DNA of 64,000 nucleotides from Micromonospora sp. KC606 (GTDB lineage Bacteria > Actinomycetota > Actinomycetes > Mycobacteriales > Micromonosporaceae). Below are positions 49,957-58,628 of this stretch, piece after piece. Position numbers and translations under genes: made by a program. The notes under the pieces are model-generated. The model was not told the DNA's origin, did no database searches, and saw only the letters and a list, made by a program, of their open reading frames with translations. The stretch spans positions 1 through 64,000 of the forward strand of contig NZ_SMKN01000006.1 in NCBI RefSeq assembly GCF_004348675.1. The letters run 5' to 3'. Every line of letters begins with the position of its first letter. Positions within the stretch are counted from its first letter, which is position 1.

Positions 49957-51507
49957 ATGTCCCGAACCCGCTCTCGGGTCTGGCTCGCCGCGGTGACGAC
50001 GCTGTTCATGGCGCTGGCCGTCGGCGTCGCGCAGCCGGCCTCCGCCGCCCAGCCGGCGTTCGCCGCGCCGGGCCAGCCGGCATCCGCCGCGCAGCAGGCG
50101 TTCGCCGCGCCAGGCCAGCCGTACACCAACCCGATCAAATCGCAGAAAGGGGCCGACCCGTGGGTGGTGTGGCACGAGGGCAGCTACTACCTGATCACGA
50201 CGACGTTCACCAACAAGCTGCTGATGCGTAGGTCGCCCACCCTGGCTGGCCTGGCGACCGCGCCGAGCGTGCAGGTCTGGGAGGACACCACGTCCTCACG
50301 CGGGACGAACTTCTGGGCCCCTGAGCTCCACTTCATCGACAACCGGTGGTACCTGTACTACTCCGGCGCCCGGGTCGGCGCCGCCTGCTGCGACACGCAG
50401 CGCACCCACGTTCTGGAGAGCGCCGGTACGGACCCGATGGGGCCGTACACCCACAAGAACATGCTCGCCGGCTCGAACCTCACCCCCGGACCCGGCTGGC
50501 TGATCGACGCCAGTCCGATGCGGCTCAACGGCTCGCTCTACCTGCTCGGTAGCGGGTTCATCGGCGGCAGTGCGCAGAGCCTGGTGATCGCGCCGATGAG
50601 CAACCCGTACACGCTCGCGAGCAACACGTTCAGCATCATCTCGCGCCCCACCCACGCCTGGGAGCGGTCCAGCGACCCGGTCAACGAGGGTCCGGTGGCG
50701 CTGCAGCGCGACGGTAGGACGTTCATCGTCTTCTCCGCCAGCCAGTGCCAAACCCCCGACTACAAACTGGGCATGCTGACCTACGCCGGTGGCGATCCGC
50801 TGTCGGCCTCATCGTGGACCAAGACAGCCAACCCGATCTTCCAGCGCAACGACGCGAACCGCGTGTACGGGCCCGGCCACAACGGCTTCTTCACCTCGCC
50901 GGACGGCACGGAGAGCTGGATCGTCTACCACGCCAACTCCTCCTCCAACGGTGGTTGTGGCAACGGGCGCACCACCCGGGCGCAGAAGTTCACCTGGAAC
51001 GCGGACGGCACGCCGAACCTGGGCACGCCGGTGGCGACCGGAGTGAGCCTGAACGGGCCAGCCGGCGAGACGGCGACCACCCCGACGGCGTACCGGATCG
51101 TCAACCGCAACAGCGGCAAGTGCCTGGACGTCTCGGGCGGCGGCACGGCCGACGGCGCGGACGTCATCCAGTGGACCTGCCACAACGGCACGAACCAGCG
51201 GTGGCGGTTCGAGGATCTGGGCGACGACAACAGCCGGCTGGTCAACGTCGGCAGCGGCAAGGTGCTCGACGTCAACGCCTGCGGCTCCGCCGACGGCGCC
51301 AACATCCAACAATGGTCGTGGTCGAACAACAACTGCCAGAAGTTCCGTCCGGTCGTCGCCGATCAGGGCGGCTGGGTGCGGCTGGTGAACCTCAACAGCG
51401 GCAAGGTCGCCGAGGTGGCCAACTGCGGCACCGCGGACGGGGCCGACGTACGCCAGTGGAGCCGGATGAACAGCAACTGCCAGCAGTGGCAACTGCAGCC
51501 GGTGTAG
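49957..51507 (+). CDS. Secreted GH43 arabinosidase/xylosidase with ricin-type lectin domain
   Basis: A 516-aa secreted enzyme. Sec signal to ~residue 30, then a small repeat (QPAFAAPGQPASAAQQAFAA) that duplicates the cleavage-site region. GH43 five-bladed propeller ~55-350: base D67 in ADPWVVW, pKa-modulating D184 in LIDASPM, acid E244 in VNEGPVAL. Residues ~360-516 are a ricin B-type (CBM13) trefoil with three repeats (SGKCLDVSGG, SGKVLDVNAC, SGKVAEVANC) and the QxW-type motifs NQRWRF and CQQWQL. Alpha-L-arabinofuranosidase is the usual activity of such GH43-ricin enzymes; xylosidase is possible. A LacI-type operator lies upstream. Confidence 0.92.
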   Translation: MSRTRSRVWLAAVTTLFMALAVGVAQPASAAQPAFAAPGQPASAAQQAFAAPGQPYTNPIKSQKGADPWVVWHEGSYYLITTTFTNKLLMRRSPTLAGLATAPSVQVWEDTTSSRGTNFWAPELHFIDNRWYLYYSGARVGAACCDTQRTHVLESAGTDPMGPYTHKNMLAGSNLTPGPGWLIDASPMRLNGSLYLLGSGFIGGSAQSLVIAPMSNPYTLASNTFSIISRPTHAWERSSDPVNEGPVALQRDGRTFIVFSASQCQTPDYKLGMLTYAGGDPLSASSWTKTANPIFQRNDANRVYGPGHNGFFTSPDGTESWIVYHANSSSNGGCGNGRTTRAQKFTWNADGTPNLGTPVATGVSLNGPAGETATTPTAYRIVNRNSGKCLDVSGGGTADGADVIQWTCHNGTNQRWRFEDLGDDNSRLVNVGSGKVLDVNACGSADGANIQQWSWSNNNCQKFRPVVADQGGWVRLVNLNSGKVAEVANCGTADGADVRQWSRMNSNCQQWQLQPV

Positions 51508-51563
51508 GGCATGTGTGGGCGTGCCGTCCTCGCGACGACCGCCGCCTGATGACACGCTGATCC

Positions 51564-51619
51564 CGCAACGGGGCTCGCGAAGGTCCGAATCTTGGTTGGG
51601 CCACCCGAGCCCCGTTGCG
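51564..51619. repeat. Perfect 14-bp inverted repeat with 28-nt loop
   Basis: CGCAACGGGGCTCG (51564-51577) and its exact complement (51606-51619). The loop contains CGAAGGTCCGAATCTTGG. It could be a terminator after the GH43 gene, but the long loop also fits a mobile-element end or a small structured RNA. Confidence 0.6.
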
Positions 51620-51770
51620 TCTGGTCGGCCCGGCCACGGCAACAGCCCGCTCCTGGGCATCGGCCGCCACCTGCGGCGACAGGCCCCGTCTGCGGACCGC
51701 GCGCGGTGTGGGATTGTGGCGGCGCTCGAACGGTGGTATCGACGATCCATGACCGCTGGCGAGCCGTTCG

Positions 51771-52016
51771 GTGACCCAGCGGGGCAATCCGATCACCGCA
51801 CTGGAATGGACGATCCGCTGTGCCGCGCTGTTTCCGTCTTTCCCCCATTCCGCCACGGGGCCTGCGCCGTGGAACCTTGCGCAGCTCACCGACAAACTCG
51901 GATGGCACGCGCTCCACGCCGCCGGGCAGCGGGTGACGGGCGAGGCGACGCCCGCGCCCGTGGTCGATGCCATCCGCGCCATCCAGAACAGGGGCAACCA
52001 GGCACCGGACGAATAG
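51771..52016 (+). CDS. Possible small hypothetical protein or gene fragment
   Basis: An 81-aa frame whose second half (WNLAQLTDKLGWHALHAAGQ, then RVTGEATPAPVVDAIRAIQN) reads like a genuine helical protein end. The start is doubtful because no ribosome-binding site precedes the ATG. It may be the tail of a lost gene. No family recognised. Confidence 0.3.
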   Translation: MTQRGNPITALEWTIRCAALFPSFPHSATGPAPWNLAQLTDKLGWHALHAAGQRVTGEATPAPVVDAIRAIQNRGNQAPDE

Positions 52017-52036
52017 TGGCCGGGGCCGTCACGCTT

Positions 52037-53053
52037 CTACTGCCGTTCGGTGACGACCTCCGTCGAGCCCGGCGCCGCGTTACGGGTCGCGCGCAGGCTG
52101 GTGATCGTGACGGTGACCAGGACACCGACGATGACCAGGAGTGAGACCTCGGTGGGGATCTCCGGCACCCCGGACCAGATGCCGTGCGCCCAGTGCAGGC
52201 CGAGCTTGACGCCGATGAAGGCCAGGATGACGGCCAGGCCGTAGCTGAGGTGCACCAGCCGGCTCAGCGCCGCGTGCAGCACGAAGTACAGCGCCCGCAG
52301 GCCGAGCAGCGCGAAGGCGTTGGTGGCGAAGACGAGGTACGGGTCCTCGGTGATGCCGTAGACGGCGGGCACCGAGTCGATGGCGAAGACCACGTCGGTG
52401 GCGAGGATCGCGACCACCACGAGCGCCAGCGGGGTGAGCGTCCGTCGACCGTCGACCCGCACGACCATCTTCGTGCCGTGGTACTCGTGGACCACCGGCA
52501 TGACGCGACGCAGCAGGCGCACCGAGCGCATGCCGCCGATGTCCACCGTCTGCTCGCGCCCGGTGACCGCGTCGCGCAGCAGCTTGGCCGCGGTGAACAG
52601 CAGGATCAACGCGAAGATCAGGAAGGCGAAGTCGAGGGTCTGCAACGCCGCGTGGCCCAGGGCGATGAAGACGCCACGCAGCACCAGCGCGCCGGTGATC
52701 CCGAACAGCAGCACCCGCTGGGCGAGCACGCTCGGCACCGCGAAGGCGGCCAGCAGCAGCATGAAGACGAAGAGGTTGTCGACCGACAGCGACTTCTCGA
52801 CCAGATAACCGGTGAGGTAGTCGAAGCCCCGTTCCGAGCCGAACTCGAACCAGACCCAGGCGCCGAAGGTCAGCGGCAGCGCCACGTAGAAGGCCGACCA
52901 GCCCAGCGCCTCTTTCAGCGACACCTCGTGCGGGCGGCGGGTGACCGCGAAGTCGAGCACCAGCAGGGCGATCACACCGGCGATGGTCACCGCCCAGAGC
53001 GACGGCGTACCCACCGACCCCGGGCCGGCAGCGGCAGACGACAGTTCGGGCAT
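52037..53053 (-). CDS. TerC/Alx-family membrane protein (manganese-linked)
   Basis: A 338-aa integral membrane protein with about nine helices. TerC signature residues are present: GYLVEKSLSVDNLFVFMLLL (acidic metal-site motif) and AILATDVVFAIDSVPAVYGIT. Family members (Alx, MeeF/MeeY) export manganese or help metalate secreted proteins, and a yybP-ykoY manganese riboswitch sits in its leader. GAGGAGGA lies 4-5 nt before the ATG. It stands alone in its transcription unit. Confidence 0.93.
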   Translation of the reverse strand: MPELSSAAAGPGSVGTPSLWAVTIAGVIALLVLDFAVTRRPHEVSLKEALGWSAFYVALPLTFGAWVWFEFGSERGFDYLTGYLVEKSLSVDNLFVFMLLLAAFAVPSVLAQRVLLFGITGALVLRGVFIALGHAALQTLDFAFLIFALILLFTAAKLLRDAVTGREQTVDIGGMRSVRLLRRVMPVVHEYHGTKMVVRVDGRRTLTPLALVVVAILATDVVFAIDSVPAVYGITEDPYLVFATNAFALLGLRALYFVLHAALSRLVHLSYGLAVILAFIGVKLGLHWAHGIWSGVPEIPTEVSLLVIVGVLVTVTITSLRATRNAAPGSTEVVTERQ

Positions 53054-53060
53054 GAGTCCT

Positions 53061-53088
53061 CCTCGAACACCTGTCACATTGTTCGAGG
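53061..53088 (-). promoter_or_regulatory. Riboswitch expression platform: alternative hairpin masking the terC ribosome-binding site
   Basis: CCTCGAACA and TGTTCGAGG form a perfect 9-bp stem that runs into the terC GAGGAGG site. Its upstream arm (53084-53088) is also the 3' strand of riboswitch helix P1, so the two folds exclude each other. Confidence 0.7.
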
Positions 53089-53180
53089 TCTCCTTCACCC
53101 ACGTGTCGTGGGCAACCACCCGAGGCGCACTCCGGGTGCGCCGTACTGACCGGCATGGCTCGTGGGAAGTACTCCCCTCG
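53084..53180 (-). ncRNA. yybP-ykoY manganese riboswitch upstream of terC
   Basis: On the minus strand the leader contains the two conserved parts of the yybP-ykoY family: GGGGAGTA followed by a CCCACGAG stretch (5' loop), and GAAGGAGACC (3' loop). A P1 stem CGAGG/CCTCG (53180-53176 with 53088-53084) encloses them, and GC-rich arms (GCGCACCC/GGAGTGCGC) lie between. terC/alx genes are standard targets of this Mn2+ sensor. Call is from motif reading, not a covariance search. Confidence 0.8.
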
Positions 53181-53353
53181 CACTGACAAGGTTAGGGCAG
53201 CCAGACTCCGCCCGCTCTGGTCCGGGCACTGAACGACGCCGGTGCTGCGGGTGACCGTGGCCGTTGAGCCAACGGTTGCCATGCACAACGCTCGGCCGGG
53301 ATACCCCATCGAGCGCCTCGCTCAGCTCCTCGCCGTCGCCGACTTCGTGCTGA

Positions 53354-53551
53354 TCAGGCCAGGTCGGTTACCCGGGCGACGAAGGTCCGCCAGGACTGGC
53401 GGGAGAAGGCCAGCACCGGCCCGGCTCCGACGTCCTTTGAGTCGCGGACGTAGACCGCCGCCGAGAGGTTGTCGGCGACCTCCACACAGGTGCCGCCGTT
53501 GGTGGACGAGCGGGACGACTTCCGCCAGTGAGCACCCGTCAGGTTGTCCAT
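53354..53551 (-). CDS. DUF397 domain protein
   Basis: A 65-aa protein consisting of one DUF397 domain: AHWRKSSRSSTNGGTCVEVA near residue 8, VYVRDSKDVGAGPVLAFS and the C-terminal WRTFVARV. DUF397 proteins are the usual small partner encoded after XRE/DUF5753 regulators in actinobacteria and affect development in Streptomyces (the BldB-/WhiJ-linked type of pair). It overlaps the upstream XRE gene by 13 nt. Confidence 0.92.
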   Translation of the reverse strand: MDNLTGAHWRKSSRSSTNGGTCVEVADNLSAAVYVRDSKDVGAGPVLAFSRQSWRTFVARVTDLA

Positions 53552-54339
53552 GTCTTCGCCACTTCCTTGAGTACGTCGAGTGTCTGGCCGAGCGGGAGGG
53601 CTTCGCCCCGGACCGCGTCCCACGACAGTCCCAGATGAGCGATCGAGTCGGGCTGCCCTACGGTCTGCGATTTTAGCTGGTGGTCCGCGCACCCGGCGCG
53701 TGATCCGTCGGGCATGTCGGCCAGGATGAACGCCCCGGCGAGACCTGAGTAGATGCCAGCGGACAGCGGCACGATGTGCAACTGGATATGGGGCTGCTCC
53801 GCGCAGGTCAGCAGGTGCTCGATCTGCTCGGCCATCACGTCGGGGCCGCCGCAGGCCCGCCGCACGACCATCTCGTCCAAAACCACGAAGAGCTGTGGGC
53901 CGGGGTCGCGAGCGAGGACCGACTGCCGTTCCAGCCGTGCCGCGACACGCTGGTCAAGCTCCGAGACCGGCACCCGCGCCGCGCGGAACGTCGCCCGCGC
54001 GTACGCCTCGGTCTGTAGCAGGCCCGGCACGAAGGCGTGTTCGTACCAGCGCAGCGCCGTTGCTTCCCGCTCGATCTCCATCCACTCGCGCAGCCAGACC
54101 GGCGCGGCGTCGGCCTTGACCAGCTCGTTCCAGAGCGTCGTGAAGTACTCACCGGTGTGTAACGCGGTGTCAACGGCGGTCAGGTAGGGCAGGGTCGGCG
54201 GCTTCGTTCCGGTCTCGATGGCGCTCACCTGAGAGTCCGAGCAGAAGACCAGCTCGCCGAGCTGCGCCTGAGTCAGCCCGGCGGTCGTGCGGCGTCGCCT
54301 CAACTCGCGCAGCAGAAACTCAGACGGCGAGATTCCCAC
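53539..54339 (-). CDS. XRE-family regulator with DUF5753 domain (WhiJ-like)
   Basis: A 266-aa regulator: N-terminal HTH (LRELRRRRTTAGLTQAQLGE; DSQVSAIETGTKPP) and a C-terminal DUF5753 domain (WYEHAFVPGLLQTEAYARAT; RRACGGPDVMAEQIEHL; IYSGLAGAFILADMPDG). The GTG at 54339 is the best start by alignment with relatives; GTG 54348 and ATG 54390 also exist. It pairs with the overlapping DUF397 gene. Such pairs are numerous in actinomycetes and their targets are rarely known. Confidence 0.9.
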   Translation of the reverse strand: MGISPSEFLLRELRRRRTTAGLTQAQLGELVFCSDSQVSAIETGTKPPTLPYLTAVDTALHTGEYFTTLWNELVKADAAPVWLREWMEIEREATALRWYEHAFVPGLLQTEAYARATFRAARVPVSELDQRVAARLERQSVLARDPGPQLFVVLDEMVVRRACGGPDVMAEQIEHLLTCAEQPHIQLHIVPLSAGIYSGLAGAFILADMPDGSRAGCADHQLKSQTVGQPDSIAHLGLSWDAVRGEALPLGQTLDVLKEVAKTWTT

Positions 54340-54580
54340 GGTTTCCACAACCTTCCACGGTGCTCCGCACGGTTCCGCGTTGGCCCGCATCCGAGGGCTG
54401 CGTTCCGTGATCACGCGGTAACTATTCCGAACCTGTTGGGTCCGCGTCCAGGGTGGAAGAACAAGCGGCGCGAGCCGGTGGAGGCATCCGAAGCCCGCCG
54501 GTCGCGCTGTCGGGGGCCGTCCATGGACGACGCAGACCGGGGTGGCCCCATCCACACCTTCGACGGATTGGGGAAGCTCC

Positions 54581-54751
54581 GTGCCCGACAAACCGGACCC
54601 GAGGCCCGCGCCGCAGGACGATCCGCCGGCCCGGCCGATCGTCCCGGGACCGATCGGCCCGCTGATCCCGCCGTGGCGTGGCCCTGGTCGGGTGACGAAC
54701 GTCGTTCCCGCGGCTCGCTGGGCCGCCGGCCGCAACCGGGGGCAGGCGTGA
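54581..54751 (+). CDS. Small proline-rich hypothetical protein
   Basis: A 56-aa frame, GTG start with GGGGAAG 5 nt upstream. It is nearly all Pro/Asp/Arg/Ala (KPDPRPAPQDDPPARPIVPG) and has no domain. Its stop overlaps the GTG of the next gene (GTGA), which supports it being real. Confidence 0.5.
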   Translation: MPDKPDPRPAPQDDPPARPIVPGPIGPLIPPWRGPGRVTNVVPAARWAAGRNRGQA

Positions 54752-55023
54752 CGGACCGGACGATCACCGCCGGTGACGTGCTCCGGCTGGCCCGCGAGGC
54801 GTCGCCGCAGTTCGCCACACCGATCCGCGTCCGGGTGATCCGGGTGCTCGACTGGCCGACCTACCACGGCTGGCGCTGGATCGACGCGTACGAGTTGAAC
54901 CGGGCGGGCGACGCGACCCGCCGGCGGACGCTGTACGTCCGCGTCGAGGGCGTCCGCCGGCTGACCGTGCCGGCGACGCGAGCCCGCCGCCGGCCGCAGC
55001 ATTGGGCGGCGGTCACGGCATGA
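54748..55023 (+). CDS. Small hypothetical protein of an actinobacterial XRE-linked set
   Basis: A 91-aa protein: RTITAGDVLRLAREASPQFA, then RVRVIRVLDWPTYHGWRWID and a basic C-terminus. It reads like a small alpha/beta protein; the tryptophan-rich centre and basic tail suggest nucleic-acid or protein binding, but no function is known. It overlaps both neighbours (GTGA before, ATGA after). Confidence 0.6.
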   Translation: MTDRTITAGDVLRLAREASPQFATPIRVRVIRVLDWPTYHGWRWIDAYELNRAGDATRRRTLYVRVEGVRRLTVPATRARRRPQHWAAVTA

Positions 55024-55256
55024 CCGCCCACACGCCGCTGCGCCCGACCTGGCTGTGCCGGGTCGACGCCCACCCGTGGCCGTGCGGCGCGGCGAAACTC
55101 GCGCTCCTCGACCACTACCGCGAGCACCCTGCCGAACTGGTCGCCCACCTCGACGCCCTGCGGGAAACGGCCCACCACGACCTGACCGACCTCGACGGCG
55201 GCCGCGAGCCGAACCTCACCGACCGCTTCGTGACCTGGGCACGCACCCGGTCCTGA
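55020..55256 (+). CDS. Small hypothetical protein with CxxxxxHPWPC motif
   Basis: A 78-aa protein: TWLCRVDAHPWPCGAAKLAL near residue 10, then LDHYREHPAELVAHLDALRE and a charged tail. The two Cys and His may bind a metal. It is common next to XRE/DUF397 regulators in Micromonosporaceae (recalled, not checked). ATG at 55020 overlaps the upstream stop. Confidence 0.65.
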   Translation: MTAHTPLRPTWLCRVDAHPWPCGAAKLALLDHYREHPAELVAHLDALRETAHHDLTDLDGGREPNLTDRFVTWARTRS

Positions 55257-55320
55257 CCCCTCCCGGCCGCGCCCGCGAGCCGGCTGCGCCTTCGCGCGGA
55301 CGCCGACGAGGACGAAACTG

Positions 55321-57087
55321 CTACCCGGGCAGCGACGCGCGGCGTCCCGAGGCCACCCCGGACACGGCGAGCACGGAGAGCAGGACGAGCGCGCAGGCCG
55401 GACCGAGCACCGTCCAGGGCGCCAGTTCCGCGTACGGCTGGTTCTCCAGCAGCAGGCGGCCCCACTCCGGGGTGGGTGGCTGCTCGCCCAGGCCGAGGAA
55501 GCCGAGCGAGGCCAGCACGAGAATGGTGGTGGGCAGGCGTAGCAGGGCGTTGCGCAGAACGGCGGGCAGCACCGCCGGCAGCAGGTGGCGGCGCAGCAGA
55601 TGTGCCGGGCCGGCGCCGAACGCGATCGACGCGTGCAGGTGACCGCTCGCCCGTTCCTGCTCCAGCAGCGCCGCCGCCTGGGCGGCGTACGGGGTCCAGG
55701 CGACCAGGCACACCGCCCCGGCTGCACCCCACACCGACGGTCCGGTGACCGCGGTCGTCAGCAGCCCGACCAGCACGGCCGGCAGGGTCGACATCACCTC
55801 GGTCAGGCCGGCGCTCACCTTTCCCGCCGTGGCGAGCAGCAGCCCGACGACGATGCTGACCACCGTCACCGCGACGGCCACGCCCGTCGTGCGCACCGCG
55901 CCGTGGCCCAGTCGGGCCAGCAGGTCACGACCGAGCGCGTCCGTGCCCAACGGGTGCGCGGCCGAGGGGGACAGCAGGCGGGCCGCCGTGTCCACGTGCA
56001 GCGGGTCGCGCAGCAGCCCGGCCACGACCAGCGTGAACAGGGCCAGCGCGCAGAATCCGGCGGCCCGGCGGGCGGCGCGTGAGCGCGGCAGGGCCGGTGG
56101 GTGCAGGGCGGGCAGCGCTCCGTCCCGCAGGGCGGGGCCGAGCAGGGCGCGGCGCACGGCCTGGATGAGCAGGCCGGCGGCGACGCCGAGCAGGACGAGG
56201 ACCAGGGTCGCGGTCTGCAGCGGCGGGAGGTCCTGCGCCACGGCGGCGTCCAGGGCGAGCCGGCCGAGCCCCGGAATGTTGAAGATCTTCTCCACCGCGA
56301 CCGCGCCGCCGACCAGGGCGACGACGGTGGGCAGGAGTTGGGGGAGCACCCCGGCCAGCGTGCGACGCAGCGCATGTCGGGCGAGGTAGCCGGGCGGGAA
56401 CCCGCAGCCGTGCCAGGTCCGTACCCATGTCTCGTTGAGGGTGGCGGGCAGCGACTGGTCGAGCAGGCCGCCAATCATCGCCCCGGACGGCACACCGAGG
56501 GCGAGCGCCGGCAGCACCATCGACCCCGGTCCCTCCCAGCCGCTGGACGGGAACCAACCCAGCCACACCCCGAACAGGGTGGCGAGCAGCGAGGCGAGGA
56601 GAAACTTGGGCAGCGCGGCGACCGCGGCGGCCCCGGTGCCCGCCCGGCCCCGCCGCAGCCGCCGCCGGGATCCGAGGTACAGGGTCCGGGCGCTGATCAG
56701 CGCGGCCACCGCGATGGTGACCACGAGCGCGCCGAGCATCAACGTGACGGAAACCCCCAGCGCGGTCGTCACCTGTGGCAGGACCGGTTCACCCGAGACC
56801 CAGGAGACACCCGCGTCGCCGCGCGGCAGCCCAGCCAGCCAGGTCGCGAGATGCCTGACCGGCCCGGCGTCCAGGCCCAGTTGCTCCCGTACGGCAGCCA
56901 GCTGCGCCGGGGTGGGGTCCTGGTCGGCGGAGCGGGCCCGCAGCACCGTCAGCGCCGGGTCGGTTCCCGACAGCCAGGGCAGCAGGGCGACCGCCGCCAG
57001 CAGGGTGGTCCCGGCGACGACGCGGCCGACACCCGCCCGCCACCGGGCGGAGCGGGCGTCGGCGCCAGTCGACGGGGCGTTGCTCAT
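55321..57087 (-). CDS. Fused OppB-OppC-type ABC permease (peptide/nickel/metal-chelate importer), copy 1
   Basis: The 588-aa protein joins two permeases normally made as separate chains. Residues ~1-325 match the DppB/OppB type (conserved ...DPTPAQLAAVREQLGLD; LPALALGVPSGAMIGGLLDQ; IPGLGRLALDAAVAQDLP). Residues ~335-588 match the DppC/OppC type (HPLGTDALGRDLLARLGHGA; LASLGFLGLGEQPPTPEWG). The EAA-type loops are present in both halves. It starts 3 nt downstream of the lipoprotein gene stop. No ATPase gene is near. The same fusion occurs in copy 2 on the other strand. Confidence 0.9.
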   Translation of the reverse strand: MSNAPSTGADARSARWRAGVGRVVAGTTLLAAVALLPWLSGTDPALTVLRARSADQDPTPAQLAAVREQLGLDAGPVRHLATWLAGLPRGDAGVSWVSGEPVLPQVTTALGVSVTLMLGALVVTIAVAALISARTLYLGSRRRLRRGRAGTGAAAVAALPKFLLASLLATLFGVWLGWFPSSGWEGPGSMVLPALALGVPSGAMIGGLLDQSLPATLNETWVRTWHGCGFPPGYLARHALRRTLAGVLPQLLPTVVALVGGAVAVEKIFNIPGLGRLALDAAVAQDLPPLQTATLVLVLLGVAAGLLIQAVRRALLGPALRDGALPALHPPALPRSRAARRAAGFCALALFTLVVAGLLRDPLHVDTAARLLSPSAAHPLGTDALGRDLLARLGHGAVRTTGVAVAVTVVSIVVGLLLATAGKVSAGLTEVMSTLPAVLVGLLTTAVTGPSVWGAAGAVCLVAWTPYAAQAAALLEQERASGHLHASIAFGAGPAHLLRRHLLPAVLPAVLRNALLRLPTTILVLASLGFLGLGEQPPTPEWGRLLLENQPYAELAPWTVLGPACALVLLSVLAVSGVASGRRASLPG

Positions 57088-57090
57088 CCG

Positions 57091-58614
57091 CTACTTCAGG
57101 CGGGTGTCGACGTCGATCAGCGAGCGTTCGCGGGGGTCGAGAAGCACACCCTCGACGTCGGCGCTGATGCCCTGCACGACTTTTTCGTGAACCAGCGGCA
57201 CGACGGCGTCGGTGCGTAGGATCTCCGCCTCGGCCCGCATGATCAACTGCTGCCGCTTCGCGGTGTCGCCTTCCTTCGCGGCCGACGCGATGGCCTGGTC
57301 GACCCTGGTGTCCTTCAGGCGGGCGATGTTGTAGACGCCGTTGCTCGTGAAGTCGCTGGCCAGGAACGCGACCGCGTCTCCGGTGTCGAGGAGCGTCACG
57401 CGGGAGAAGACGAGCGCGTCGTACCGGCCCGCGAGCAGGTCGGCCTCCATCTGCGTGTACTCGCGCACGTCCTGCCGCACCGTGAACCCGGCCTTCTCCA
57501 ACTGCTGCTGGAGGACGGTCGCGGCCTCGGGCAGTTCGGCCCGGTTGGTGTACGTGGCCAGGCGTACCGTCCGGCCGTTGGTCAACGATCTGACCTGCGC
57601 GGGAGTCGCGGCCTTCGCTCGGCCGGTCACCTCGACCCGCTTGTCGGCCGCCCAGGCGACAGCCGGCCCGAACAGGCCCTGCGCGGGGTCGGCGTACCCG
57701 CCGAAGACCGAGTCGACGAGGGCGGAACCATCCACCGCCTCGCGGGCCGCCGCGCGCAGCGAGGGGTCGGCGAAGACGCCGCCGGCGGTGTTGAGGACCA
57801 GGCTGTCGGTCCGCACCGAGGGCACCTCGTGGCGGGTGTCGGGGTCCAGTAGTTTCGCCTGCGAGGTGGGGATCCACTCGGCGATGTCGACCTCGCCGGA
57901 GCGCAGGGCGTTGGCGCGCGCGGTGCCGTCGGCGATCCAGGTCACGTCGATGCCGGACGCCTTGGCCCGGCCGCCCCAGTAGCCGTCGAAACGGTTCAGG
58001 GTGGCTCCGGTCTTCCCGGTGAGCTTGGTGATCACGAAGGGGCCGGTTCCGGTGCCGACCGGGCTGACGGTTCCGTCCGCCGCGTACGCCTTGGCGGAGA
58101 GGATGGCCAGCGCGGGGCTGGCGAGCCGCAGCGGGAGCACCGGGTCGGGGGTCTTCGTGCTGATCGTGACGGTGTCGGCGTCCTCGGCCTTGGCGGTCAA
58201 TGTCACGTCGCTGAGCACGCGGGGCTTGGTCTTGGCCGCGTTGGCGTGGTCGAGGGCGTTGACGACGGACTCGGCGGTGACCTCGCTGCCGTCCTGGAAG
58301 GTGGCCTTACGCAGTTCGAAGACCCAGGTGGTGGCGTTGGTCTGGGCCCAGGAACTCGCCAGCGCCGGCGCGGCGGCTCCGTCCCCGCCCAGTGCGGTGA
58401 GGCCTTCGGCCACGGAGAGCTTGCTCAGCACGGTGGCGTCGTTGCTGTACGGGGAGAGGGCCTGCACCGGTGGCACCGCGAGGGCGACCCGCAGGCGGCC
58501 GGCCGGGCCGGCTCCCGCGCCCGGGGACGAGCCATCCTCGCCCGAGGCGAAACAGCCGGCCAGCAGCGGGGTGACGGCGATCGCCGTGAGGAGGGAACGG
58601 AAGGTCGTGCGCAT
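57091..58614 (-). CDS. Family-5 substrate-binding lipoprotein, copy 1 (iron-box controlled)
   Basis: A 507-aa lipoprotein with lipobox LLAGC (Cys21) and the SBP_bac_5 fold (SPYSNDATVLSKLSVAEGL; ATTWVFELRKATFQDGSEVT; TGTGPFVITKLTG). Family members bind peptides, nickel or metal-opine chelates. The ATG at 58614 is directly preceded by a promoter-like region with an IdeR/DtxR-type iron box (58629-58647), which points to an iron- or metal-related ligand such as a chelate. It is divergent from and paralogous to the lipoprotein gene at 58850. Confidence 0.9.
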   Translation of the reverse strand: MRTTFRSLLTAIAVTPLLAGCFASGEDGSSPGAGAGPAGRLRVALAVPPVQALSPYSNDATVLSKLSVAEGLTALGGDGAAAPALASSWAQTNATTWVFELRKATFQDGSEVTAESVVNALDHANAAKTKPRVLSDVTLTAKAEDADTVTISTKTPDPVLPLRLASPALAILSAKAYAADGTVSPVGTGTGPFVITKLTGKTGATLNRFDGYWGGRAKASGIDVTWIADGTARANALRSGEVDIAEWIPTSQAKLLDPDTRHEVPSVRTDSLVLNTAGGVFADPSLRAAAREAVDGSALVDSVFGGYADPAQGLFGPAVAWAADKRVEVTGRAKAATPAQVRSLTNGRTVRLATYTNRAELPEAATVLQQQLEKAGFTVRQDVREYTQMEADLLAGRYDALVFSRVTLLDTGDAVAFLASDFTSNGVYNIARLKDTRVDQAIASAAKEGDTAKRQQLIMRAEAEILRTDAVVPLVHEKVVQGISADVEGVLLDPRERSLIDVDTRLK

Positions 58615-58628
58615 GGTGGGGGAGCTTA

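Larger units (their letters stand above)
51508..52036. other. Intergenic stretch with a long perfect hairpin and a possible gene fragment
   Basis: Between the GH43 stop and the terC stop. It holds the 14-bp inverted repeat at 51564-51619 and a short protein-like frame at 51771-52016. No complete gene is recognisable. Confidence 0.5.

Noticed and set aside
52184..53149. 321-codon plus-strand frame over terC
   Set aside because: Antisense shadow, and the riboswitch and TerC motifs fix the coding strand as minus.
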